From: Effrenium voratum
Taxonomy: Eukaryota > Sar > Dinophyceae > Suessiales > Symbiodiniaceae
Direction: 5' to 3'
DNA length: 64,000 bases
NCBI GenBank assembly: GCA_963377175.1
Contig: CAUJNA010003243.1
Coordinates: 657,001-721,000, forward strand
A program made the position numbers and the translations under genes. Of this stretch, positions 54,125 to 64,000 are shown piece after piece. The notes under the pieces were generated by a model. It was not told the DNA's origin and did no database searches. It was given only the letters and a program-made list of their open reading frames with translations. Position 1 is the stretch's first letter. Every line of letters starts with the position of its first letter.

Positions 54125-54290
54125 AGGCCCGTACTTGGACCAAGAGCCGGGCGGTCTACCTCTCACACCAACAGATCTACACATGGTTGTTGTTGCGAGA
54201 TATTTTACATCTTTGGCTTCTTGCGGTTTTGTGGGACATCCAACCACTGAAGCGCTAAAATTTGTCAATTTTTGCTCCCCTAACCCATCG
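54125..54290. repeat. Family J dispersed repeat
   Basis: GTACTTGGACCAAGAGCCGG, GGTCTACCTCTCACACCAAC and AGATCTACACATGGTTGTTG match 63801-63870 almost base for base, and the downstream GTGGGACATCC ... GCTAAAATTTG also recurs. A more distant relative is at about 6955-7075. Confidence 0.6.
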
Positions 54291-54372
54291 TCAAGTACAG
54301 CCTTCCACTAGGCGGGTGGACCTCTCAACACCTGGGGTGCCTTTCGATGGACTTACCACTTTGCTGTCAGCT

Positions 54373-54496
54373 GTTAGGTGTCCTTTTGATCGGGTGAGTT
54401 TGGTTAACATAGATGGGCTCCTCTGGTTTAGATTGGTTTGATGCCCCATTTTTACCCAGGGGAACCCAACGATTTTTAACCAAAAGGCGACCTATG
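54373..54496. mobile_element. Family A TIR element
   Basis: TTAGGTGTCCTTTTGATCGG and TTTTAACCAAAAGGCGACCT with ATG; interior nearly identical to the copy at 39866. A GCTGTT shared by both flanks may be part of a target duplication. Confidence 0.65.
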
Positions 54497-54689
54497 GCTG
54501 TTGCTGTTGGATTGGATTTGCTGTTCGATCAGTCACCCACAGCTCCATGAGTAACCTCTCATTGGTACCCTCCCGTGCGCTAACAGGCAGCTTTGGGGGT
54601 CTTTGGAAGACCGCCCCAAAACATTTCGGCCGCTGGTGGGTTCTATGTGCGTTGGGAGGGTCGTCTACGGCTAGAGGTTTGCTGACTGC

Positions 54690-54883
54690 ATCTATCTAGC
54701 TTAGCTTACCTTACCTGATCTTATCTTATCCTATCCTATACCATACTATCCTATCCTATCCTATCCTATCCTATCCTATCCTATCCTATCCTATCCTATA
54801 TACCTATCTATCTATCTAATCTATATATCTATCTAATCTATCTATCTATCTATCTATCTATCTATGTATCTATCTATCTATCC

Positions 54884-54938
<55 letters not shown>

Positions 54939-54939
54939 C

Positions 54940-54996
<57 letters not shown>

Positions 54997-55770
54997 AGCT
55001 ATCTTAGCTATCTTATCGTATCTTATCTTGTCTTATCTTATCTCATCTGTTCTTATCTTATCTTATCTTATCTTATCTATCCGATCCTATTAAATCCAAT
55101 CCTTCCCCATTTTATCTTTTCTTATCCTCTCCTGCGCTAGATTGTGTTTATCTTGATTTTATCTTGTCCTCTCCCATCATTATCCTTAATGCTTATCATG
55201 TATCTCATCTATCTCATCTATCCAATCTATCTAGTCTATCATCTATGCAATCTAGCCTATGTGTCCTATTTATCCTGCCTATCCAATCTATCCAATGTCT
55301 ACAATCTATCCTATCTACCCTGTCTTTCCCATCTATCCGTCCATCCATCCATCCAGCCAGCCAGCCAGCCACCCAGCCATCCCATCCAGCCATTCCATCC
55401 ATCCATCCATCCATCCATCCATCCATCCATCCATCCATCCATCCATCCATCCATCCATCCATCCATCCATCCATCCATCCATCCATCCATCCATCCATCC
55501 ATCTATCTATCTTTCTTATCTATCTTTTCTATCTCATCTATCTTATCATATCTATCTCATCTATCTTATCTTTGCTTTTCTTTCTTATCTATCTTATGTA
55601 TCTTATCTATCTTATCTTGTCTATCTCATCAATATATTCTGATATAATCTAATGTAATCTAATCTAATAATCTAATAGAATCTAATCTAATCGAATCTCA
55701 TCTAATCTAATCCAATCTCATCTAATCTAATCCTACCTATCTATCGTCTTTCTGTCTATCGATCTATGGA
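54690..55770. repeat. 1.1-kb microsatellite field: (CTATC)n, (CTAT)n, (CCAT)n, (CTTAT)n, (CTAAT)n
   Basis: Long CTAT blocks at 54800-54990 and a CCAT block of about 28 units at 55390-55500, with pentamer borders. Open Ser/His/Pro/Ile or Met/Asp/Gly/Trp frames are artefacts. Confidence 0.9.
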
Positions 55771-56269
55771 TCTATGGATCTATGGATATGGATCTTATCT
55801 ATTTGTCCATATATGTTGAAAGGGATTTGGACCCCAGACGTAGGTTTTGCTTGCGGTTTTTCTTACGCAGAGAAAAGAAAACGGGTTCCTACAATCGCAA
55901 GGGTTTCCTTCGGGTTTCCCCTTGAAATGACCAAAAAGGGCTTTTCCAAATGGATGTTTTCCTTTTCTTGGTTTCCCCTTCAAACGACCAAAAAGGGCCC
56001 CCTCCCAGATATTCGCTGGGTCCCGCAGTAATGCCCTTCTCTCCCTTTTGTTGGTTGGGAGGGTTGCCCTACGAAAATAGACCTTCCTGAAAAAGTGGGT
56101 GAGGACCTACTTGGTGAAGCCCAACTGGCCACATTATTTTACTATGATCAAAGTCACCCCCTAAGTGGTGGGTTAAAGGGAAGCAGCCGATTCCATTTTA
56201 TGACTTTGAGAACCCCCAGAAACCGTCAAAATAATGACCCCTGCCCAAAGGCAACCGTTGCCATATTCG

Positions 56270-56403
56270 GCCAAAGGGACCATTTCGCCAGGTCCTCAGA
56301 CTGGCTGCGCTCGATGCGCGGAGGAGCGAAAGCGAAACGGTTCGAACGCGCGTGGGGGTTGAGTCGTGAAGACGAGGCGAAAAGTTTTCCGGCGAGGGAT
56401 GCG

Positions 56404-56405
<2 letters not shown>
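56270..56405 (+). CDS. Possible exon, frame undecided
   Basis: After TTTCGCCAG one frame reads VLRLAALDARRSESETVRTR then VGVES and TGA; another reads SSDWLRSMRGGAKAKRFERA then WGLSREDEAKSFPARDAG. GC-rich, with good coding composition. It ends at a poly-T run of about 40. Confidence 0.4.
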
Positions 56406-56406
<1 letters not shown>

Positions 56407-56446
<40 letters not shown>

Positions 56447-56447
56447 C
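56407..56447. repeat. Poly-T tract of about 40 bp
   Basis: Uninterrupted T run, then a G run. Length is likely variable or error-prone. Confidence 0.8.
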
Positions 56448-56715
56448 TGGGGGGGGGGTCAGGGGGTTTCAGTTTCCCCCCCCCAATCCGTTTTTATGCT
56501 TTTGCTCCTCTTTTTTCATTTTCTTCTTTGTTTTCTTTGTCCGAGTTCGGGTTTTCGGAATTTGGGGTTTTCGTGCGATTGACAGTTGCAAACCCTAACC
56601 CTCGTTTTTTTTCTTTTTTTTTAGGGTTGTCTGATTTGGGGGATGGGGTTGAAGATTATGGCAGCCGTGGTTCCAGCCGTTTTGCCAGATGCCCCCCGAG
56701 CTTTTGACGTTTCAG

Positions 56716-57650
56716 CCTTCGCGCCTTGGCCAGGCCTGGAGCTTGGGAGGTCGCGCCCAGGCCTTCGCGCCCTGGGGGCCGAGAAGGGCTTGGAAGGAGA
56801 GCTGACAGCAGTGGTCAAAACCCATGGCTTGGGGCAATGGGGGAACTTAGGGCCCCGAGTTTGCCAGACACCTTTTTGCGCACCTTGTTGCGGTTTTCGG
56901 GAGCCTTCCGCACGTTGTGGAGTTTTTTTTTCTTCTCGGGAGCCTGTGGTTTTTTGAGCCACATCCGAAGTGCTCAAGGGCACTGCGGGAGGTGTTTGCG
57001 AAGAACGTTCGAGTTATGTTTCTGGCCGAGACTCGCTTTTCCGTGGACGGAGCTCAGAGTTGGGAGGCTCAAGTTGCATTCGATGTGTGGCTCGCTTGCC
57101 CAAAGCCAACCTTTTGACCTTTTGGTTTCCCTTCTTGGTCCACTTTTAAATACGGGTCCTACAAGGTTCAAATTATTATTTCCAGGTCCTTTGGGCAACT
57201 GAGGTGACCATTGGTAGTTCGCAATACATCAGCGCGTTTTGTTTTTGTGTCTGTGTGGCGGCAACGGTCTTGAATACAGCGGACCCCAGCTAGAAACACC
57301 GCACACTGTTTGTATTCGCGCAAAACTTCCAACCAAGCTTGAGCCATTTTTCTTCATAAGAAAAAGGAGGCCACAATTTATAAGCCTGTTACGGAGGGTG
57401 GCATTCGTCCTGCGCCCGCCGCCAAAATCTCTACTTCTATTGGGTTGCATTGGATCTTTAGACTTTAACTTTTTGGGTTCCCCTCATACGTCCTTTGGGG
57501 TTGTACAGCGTCCTTTGAGGTTGTACATACGAGGATGTTCTGGGCGTTTTGGCTTGCATCGCCGCTTCGATCGATGCAGGTGCTTCAGGTGCCTGGGACT
57601 TCGACGCGCCTGGGAGCTCAGTTGATTCGGGCCGGACACGTGTGGGGTGA
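56716..57650 (+). CDS. Four-exon 3' end of an unrecognised gene
   Basis: Inferred exons: 56716-56777 (SRLGQAWSLGGRAQAFAPW), 56851-56916 (APSLPDTFLRTLLRFSGAF), 56979 to about 57099 (ALREVFAKNVRVMFLAETRF, SVDGAQSWEAQVAFDVWL) and 57534-57650 (DVLGVLACIAASIDAGASG ... SVDSGRTRVG, TGA at 57648). Phases agree at each junction: a split Gly, a split Leu, then phase 0 after a GC donor (CTC|GC). The third exon could instead be terminal, with its own stop at 57115. No family is recognised. The 5' part may include the patch at 56270. Confidence 0.5.
57430..57480 (+). mobile_element. Family I element, left half
   Basis: CTATTGGGTTGCATTGGATC and GACTTTAACTTTTTGGG match the left end of the other family I copies; the right end is not present. 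Confidence 0.5.
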
Positions 57651-57683
57651 TGTGTCTCTCTGTGTTGGTTTGTGTGTGTGTGT

Positions 57684-58160
<477 letters not shown>

Positions 58161-58199
58161 CTGGAGGCAAAGACATGCGACGCAACTTGCGTCCGGAGA

Positions 58200-61100
58200 C
58201 ACGCTTGACTGGGCCCTGCCTTTTTAGTTGATCTTCCTCTCGATTTGAACAGTTCGACGACGTTGGTTGGTTTTGGAGTCCCACTCAAAGTTACGCACCA
58301 GGGTCTGATGCTCACACCTGTCCGTTTTTCATTGGAGCGGCAAAACCGTGCAAATTGGATTGGTGGGCCCCTTTTTTCGGGTTTCTTCCGTTTTCTCGGA
58401 TCTGAACAGTTCGAGGACGCTGGTTGGTTTGGGCCCCCTGCCAAAACAAACAGTCGAGCGCTGAGGGTTGGCGATCATAGCTTTCGTTTTGTTACCAGCA
58501 GGGGCGTCAGGCTCACCATACCTATCTGAAGCAACGAAGCTATGGTATGGCGAGGGAAACGCGGGCTGATCACCCACGTGTACCTGCAGTGAAATGTGTG
58601 ATTTGAGCCGTGCGCTTCCCAATCGGAGAAAGTGATGCTGTTCTCGCTGTTGCTTCTGCTCGACTTGCGTTTGCCTCCAAGGTGTGCTTTTAACTCACCA
58701 GACAATGCTTGTCGCGTGCTACGGGCCGATCCCATGTTTCGAAAGATATGCAGGATGACGGAAGAGATCCAGACGGCATTAGACTAGTTTCCTCTCAGAA
58801 GTACCACACGTGAGCACCATTGAGGCAGGGACACCGCTCGCGGACCTGTGGACTGGCGGGCCAAGTCGCTGTTTCCAACCCTTGGTCCGATCGAGTTGTG
58901 TAAAGGGAAAGGCTTGTACAAATCCTTGATACCTTTCCTGTAGAATTGGTGTCGTTTCAGGACCTTGATAATCCAACCAAGCTGTCTAACCTTGACAGAA
59001 TCACTGTGCAACAACGCCGCCTTGATTCCACAATTTTGATCCTTGATCTCGCATCCGTGCTTCCCACTGAACATGAAGAGCAAGATGGGCTCAATGTTTT
59101 GATGGTGTTGCGCTACACAAGCAACATTGGCTCAGTCAACAAGAGCCAAAGTGCTACTGGCACATAGACGGCTGATAGAACATGGCCTGCGCCTGGAAAC
59201 GGATTTTGATTCGAGCCAGCTAAACGCTGTGATTGGACGGGTGGATCAGAACCCTTCCCCGTTTTTTGAATTTGACCAGCGTAGAAGAGACGGAAAAAAG
59301 AGCTCAAAACCCACTACCCCAGTTTGTGGATCCCCCGCCAGATGTGCCACAGCTTGCAAAAACTCCCAGACTTACGCAAACGGGTGCTGAAAGCACATCT
59401 TTGCTGGATATTGTTAGATAGACAGATAGATAAGATAGACACCGGCGTAAAAGCGACAAAATGCCCGCTAACGAAGAGGGTGACTAAGCAAAAGAGCGCG
59501 AGGAGGGACAGGGGTGCCTGTTCAATTTCTGCTCCGAGCGGCTCATTTCAAACTCGGAGACTGGTTCTTGACGAGTCTTCACGTTCTCACGAGTCTTCAC
59601 GTTTTGAATCATGCAGACAAAGCCCAATCTTCAAGCAGGAACAAAGGCGCAAACAACACGAACGGAAGCCTCAGGCGTCGACGGCATTGTTCCGTGGCCC
59701 ACGCTTCCTCGTGGGTGTGGGTGTGATGGTGTGGGGTGGGGTGTGCGGTGCGGGGGTGCGGGGTGTGGGGGAGTGGGTGTGGGGGTGTGGGGGAATGGGT
59801 GGGTGGGTGTGGGGGTGGGGCTGGGGGTGTGGGTGGGGTGTCTGTGTCTGTGTCTATGTCTCGTTTTGACGGTACCCTTTTGTTGGTCTTAGATCAGACC
59901 TCTTTGATTTCATTGAGCACGCAGGGTATGCAATATGGGATCGGACATGTCACTTACACGTATACAAATGGAATGGCATGCAAGCATATACAACAGTTGG
60001 GCGAAGCGCCAGGTGAAGGGTGGTATTGCAATCGTTGAGAATCTTGCAGCGGACTCATATCATAGGTTTGGTGGTCACTCACATGGGAAGTTTGGACCAA
60101 CTCTTTCTCTCTCCCACTCAGATGCACATATTGGTCACACGCCATTAAACATGTCGCGAAGCCCAGCGATGGGGCTTGAGCCTCTGTCTTTTGAATGACA
60201 TGGTTGCTTGTCGCAGTCCCTTTTTTTGCATGCCAACCCGTCCCAGCTTGGTGAAGAGGAGATGTTGGATATGATATCCTCGTGTGGTATCATATGTCGT
60301 CATTTAACATCATATGACATGATGCGGAATTATGCAAGCCCGTGTCTCCCGAAATCATACTCCCTTTCAGATCAACCTACCCACACGCCCACGATCCGAA
60401 GCCTTGCCCAGTGAGAAGCTGCGGTCCAAGGCCTTCCGCGGGGGTGGGCTGGGTGGGGGGGATGACCTGAAAAGTCGGACTTGGTGAAGAAGTCAGACTT
60501 GGTGAAGAACCTGTAGAAGGGGCTGTAGGGGTGCGGCGTGGGTGCGGGAGAAAGCAGGATATTCCCTTGCACACTTATGTGGCTGTGGGTCAAAGCCAAT
60601 GGTACCTCCACTTGGCCGTGGGTCAAAACCAATGGTACCATTTTGGGGTAGGTGAATTCACCACCCAGTTTAGGCTTTATTCTAGTGGGGATTGGGATGT
60701 TCGCTGGGGGTACGGGGTCTTGACCCATGGCCATGGCCATGTAGCTGGAAGTCATAGTCTTGTAAAACAAGGTGTGATTTGAACGCATCGAACAATTCCC
60801 CGGAGGCTTTCTGTGGGACAGTCCCAGCCAAAAAAATCGTTGCGACTTCGATTCTTTGCGGGAGGTTTCAGGCAAATGGCTGACTCAAATGGCCAGTGAA
60901 TTCATGGTTTGGTTGGAAAGAGGTTGGCTTCCATTTATTTATTTGGTTTCCCTTTCCAACGAAGAAAGGGCCTTCCTCAAAAACAGACGGGCCCATGACC
61001 CATGTAGGGAAAAAGGGACGTACCCACAATGAGGACACTTCCCCACTCATTGAGACCTTGTTTCCCTTTGACAAGTTCACCTACGTGACCTTTGTGTGAC

Positions 61101-61660
61101 CTTAAATTTATTAAAGCGCAGAACATGGTCTGAGGGGAGTCCGTCAAAACGGTTCGGAGAAGCAACGCCGAAACCATGGTGAGAACAATTTATTTGTGGT
61201 GGTTTTTGAGGACCCTGTCGCAACACCTTTTGCAGGGCGAAACGACCAAGCAAAACTCATTCGCAGGATATGACGGGAAGTTCATTTGCTCTGTGTCAAA
61301 GTGTTTTTTTGCCTGCGAGACTCGACTCAACGTGAAAGAGTGAGCTAATTACTGTCGAGGCGGGAACCATGCTGGTTTTATGCCTGTGCACGATTCTGAA
61401 TTTTCCTGGAAATGGCAGGCGCATGGGGTGGGGATAGTCATGAACCTTTTGTAGCGGGTTTTAGACAATCGCTGAAAAGGTTTATACTGGGTGTGCCTTT
61501 GTTTGAGAGTATTGGTTTCAAAGGCAAAAGGAAAGCCACATTTTTTCTCCAGCTGAAAGCTGTGGGGTCTGTGCCCAGATAGGCTCTGGGGTGGGGAAGC
61601 TGTCCGGGATCGGAGATTCGGTTCCAGGATGTTCCCGGACTGTTGGGGATACCACCTGGC
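58200..61660. other. Stretch without a confident gene, lower GC
   Basis: Frames at 58946-59167 (reading KLSNLDRITVQQRRLDSTIL) and 59233-59421 (RFLNLTSVEETEKRAQNPLP) are protein-like but have AT-leaning third positions and no recognised domain. GTGG-rich repeats lie at 59715-59840, and a duplicated family C element at 60577-60735. No other signal stands out. Confidence 0.4.
60577..60735. mobile_element. Family C TIR element with duplicated left end
   Basis: The left TIR TGGCTGTGGGTCAAAGCCAA is repeated 35 bp later as TGGCCGTGGGTCAAAACCAA, then the usual interior and the right end GGTCTTGACCCATGGCCA. This suggests a nested insertion or slippage. Confidence 0.65.
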
Positions 61661-61667
61661 TTTATTA

Positions 61668-61812
61668 TGATTGTTGTCAATATTATTATTGTTATTATTG
61701 TTATTATTCATATTATTATTGGTATTATTGTTATTATTCCTATTATTATTATTAGTGTTATTTTGGTTTAATTATTTTTCTTTTCCTTTTTTTTTTTTTG
61801 GGGGGGGGGGGG
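61668..61812. repeat. (ATT)n tract followed by T and G runs
   Basis: About 30 ATT/GTT/CTT triplets, then about 13 T and 13 G. Confidence 0.85.
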
Positions 61813-62139
61813 CGCTCAAAACAAGGCGCACCATACAAGGCGAGGCATACAAAGGGAGCTCGGACCATGGCTCCAGGCGGCGTCGCGGCTGTCGTGCCTT
61901 GACTCAGCCGGCTTGGCAAAAGGAACACATATACCATGCGTATCCCATGTGGAGCCACTAGTTTTGGGGTATGTGGGGGATGCCCATTTTGGTGTGGAGT
62001 ATTTGTGGAGCCGCTGAGTTTGGGGTATGTCCATGTGTGGTGTGTGGAAACCATGTTTTGGCTTGGGAGTCACATGGACAGAAAGGATGCGGCAGTTTGA
62101 GTGGACACCACCAATTGATCGGCTTTTGATTTTGGGAAA

Positions 62140-63070
62140 TTCCAGTGACCCCTGTTCTAGGCTAGGATTCTATGTTTAGCTCTGCTATCCACGACCAGGG
62201 GCTTGACTGCTGTTGGCAGGGGAGGCTTTCATTTCAGATGCCCATTTAGGAAGACCTCGCCTTGCGGGTTCCGCGGGTTCCGCGGGTTCCAATGAAACTC
62301 AAAAGTGGGCTGCCATGCAACTTGCCGCCGATCCTTCCTTTTGTTTTTCCTTTGGTATTTGTTCTTATCTTATTCACCAGTCTGACCTTCCTTCACTCGT
62401 CTTAGTCATATTTGTGTAGTCTTAGTTGATTTTCCCCCATTCTTATCCTAGATTTTATCTGTACACCTTTTCTCTTCATAAGTCGTGCCTTGCTGCCGCG
62501 GTTTTCAGCACGAAGCACCTGCCGTTTGTGACCCGTCCGGACTTGGAGCACGGACGTTCGAAGGTCGAAGTTGGGGTTGCAAAGCAAAAACGCCGAAGCG
62601 CACAGACCCGCAGAAGCCCGGTGGTTGGTCTCACGAATGGCCCCGGGATGGATGCTTTTCCGATTTTTGGTTTCTCCCTAAACCCCCAAAGGCAGCTGCG
62701 TCCCCCAGCCCAACCTGGCAAGCCTGGCTTCTCAAAGCCGCCGCAAAGCCTTGCGGGGTCAAGAGGGTGACCCCCCAAAACAGCTGGGTTTGTCTGAAAA
62801 TAGGATGTGAACATCCCAGAACTTTGTCCTTTTGGGTTGCCTTTTGACACCATCCACCAGGGCAACGGACCCGCTCCAAGGTCCTCCACGGGCGCATTCT
62901 CGGCGCCTTGGCTTTGCGCTCAGGCGATTGACCGGCTGGGTATGGGTTAAAGATAACATCTACCAGGATATGGGGGTCGATTCCCCACCATGACCATGAC
63001 CATGGCTGCAACTTGGGCGTGGTAGTTGCATCGCAGAAATGCAACTGCTGCTTAGGCAAATCTCGGAGAG
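62140..63070 (+). other. GC-rich stretch with possible exons, unrecognised
   Basis: Frames through 62485-62770 are open in two registers on + (for example KRTDPQKPGGWSHEWPRDG) and in one on -. The patch resembles exon composition but no frame or family can be chosen. Confidence 0.3.
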
Positions 63071-63144
63071 TAGAAGATGGTATTAAGAACACTTTCCGCG
63101 TTCTTTTGTTTCTTTATCTTTTTCCAATCAGCTTTCTGAAAAAG

Positions 63145-63420
63145 AAATATAATAATAACAATAACACTAAAAATAATAGTAATAGTATTAAAAGTAATAA
63201 AATGATCATCATAATCATAATAATAATGATAATGATACGCATCAGTATACTTATAATCATCATGATAATCATCATCATAACAATAACAATAATAATTAAT
63301 AATCATGATAAACATAATAATTAAAGTATAATAACAAAAATAGTAATAATAGTAATAATAATAATAGTTACAACAATAACAATAATAATAATAATAACAA
63401 TAATAATAAAAACAAAAGCA
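63145..63420. repeat. (AAT)n / (AAC)n / (ATC)n tract
   Basis: About 275 bp of AAT, AAC, ATC and AGT triplets; the opposite strand reads as Tyr/Cys/Asp and is not coding. Confidence 0.85.
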
Positions 63421-63718
63421 CATGCGGCAAATCACCTGGGGCAACTCGCGTGGGGTACTTTCCCGAGGCAAGAGGAAAACTCCTCCCCGCCGTGGCGAAG
63501 CCGCCTCGCTTTCTTGCAGCCCGTTCGTGTTTTTTTTTTGGGGGGGGGCAGTGCCTTTTTTTTAAACCCCCCCCGCCCCCGTGGCCCATTTTATTGGGAT
63601 TGGGGGGGGGTTCTGCTGTTTGGGTTTAACAATCTTGGCAGAAGCGACCCTCAAAGGGTTTGGAGCCCTGCTCAAGTGCTTGGATCCAATGAAGGTGCGT
63701 TGCCTGGTGCCAGAATCA

Positions 63719-63721
63719 TGG

Positions 63722-63798
<77 letters not shown>

Positions 63799-63799
63799 G
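63719..63799. repeat. (TTG)n microsatellite, about 27 units
   Basis: Perfect TTG triplets directly upstream of a family J repeat. Leu/Val frames on + and Asn on the opposite strand are artefacts. Confidence 0.92.
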
Positions 63800-63962
63800 C
63801 CGAAGAATACTTGGACCAAGAGCCGGGCGGTCTACCTCTCAGACCAACAGATCTACACGTGGTTGTTGCTGGGAAACACTACATTTTTGCTTATTGTGGT
63901 TTAGTGGGACATCCCCGCTTAAGTGCTAAGATTTGAATTTTTGCCTCCCTTAATGTCAACCA
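63800..63962. repeat. Family J dispersed repeat
   Basis: TACTTGGACCAAGAGCCGGG through GTGGGACATCC and GCTAAGATTTG, matching 54125-54290. Right next to (TTG)n, whose GTTGTTG also appears inside the other copy. Confidence 0.6.
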
Positions 63963-64000
63963 AGGAATACTTATTGGTGGAGTTGGAATGTCAGTGTTAA

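Noticed and set aside
58946..59421. Possible retrotransposon polyprotein fragment
   Set aside because: The composition suggested it, but no reverse transcriptase, integrase or protease motif could be seen on either strand.

Overview
This window looks like nuclear DNA of a dinoflagellate, most likely of the Symbiodiniaceae/Suessiales type. The reasons are short GC-rich exons scattered through long introns, a majority of GC-AG introns alongside GT-AG, exons that nearly always begin with G just after the acceptor AG, all recognisable coding on one strand (+), huge simple-repeat tracts, and many short terminal-inverted-repeat elements inside introns. I saw no bacterial operon, no tRNA or rRNA, no CRISPR array and no intact autonomous transposon. 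Most long open frames are passages through simple repeats or satellites and are not genes.

Layout. About 27-5534: the 3' part of a class I SAM-dependent methyltransferase (five exons; the gene begins before the window). About 7581-10141: a GT-A-like glycosyltransferase with conserved motifs in three of its exons, resembling the TET-associated glycosyltransferase family, carrying a UBA-like N-terminus and an inserted helical segment. About 12.4-16.6 kb: a second class I methyltransferase of the MycE/CmcI type, whose exons join in phase. About 18.8-31.26 kb: a long chain of phase-compatible exons ending in a phytanoyl-CoA-dioxygenase-like Fe(II)/2-oxoglutarate oxygenase with its HxD motif and distal His. 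About 33.1-43.1 kb: exon chains of unrecognised proteins, including one whose intron holds a 42-bp minisatellite of about 0.9 kb. About 45.9-53.4 kb: further short exon chains; one intron holds a 55-bp satellite of about 4.4 kb. About 54.1-55.8 kb: a (CTAT)/(CCAT) microsatellite field. About 56.7-57.65 kb: a phase-consistent exon chain with a stop. The rest is (CGTG)n, (ATT)n and (TTG)n tracts with weakly coding sequence.

The most interesting system is the repeat-intron relationship. At least eight families of roughly 80-150 bp TIR elements (called A, B/C, D, E, F, G, I and J here) recur across the window, several directly abutting exons. In family G an entire 112-bp intron (33182-33293) is the element, and its TIR (CTGGT at one end, ACCAG at the other) supplies both GT and AG. 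Family A has perfect 8-bp target-site duplications in two copies. These look like introners: non-autonomous DNA transposons that create introns. The genes do not form an evident pathway; they are neighbours in a unidirectional dinoflagellate gene array. Exon borders are inferred by eye from phase, splice dinucleotides and protein motifs, and no transcript evidence was available.
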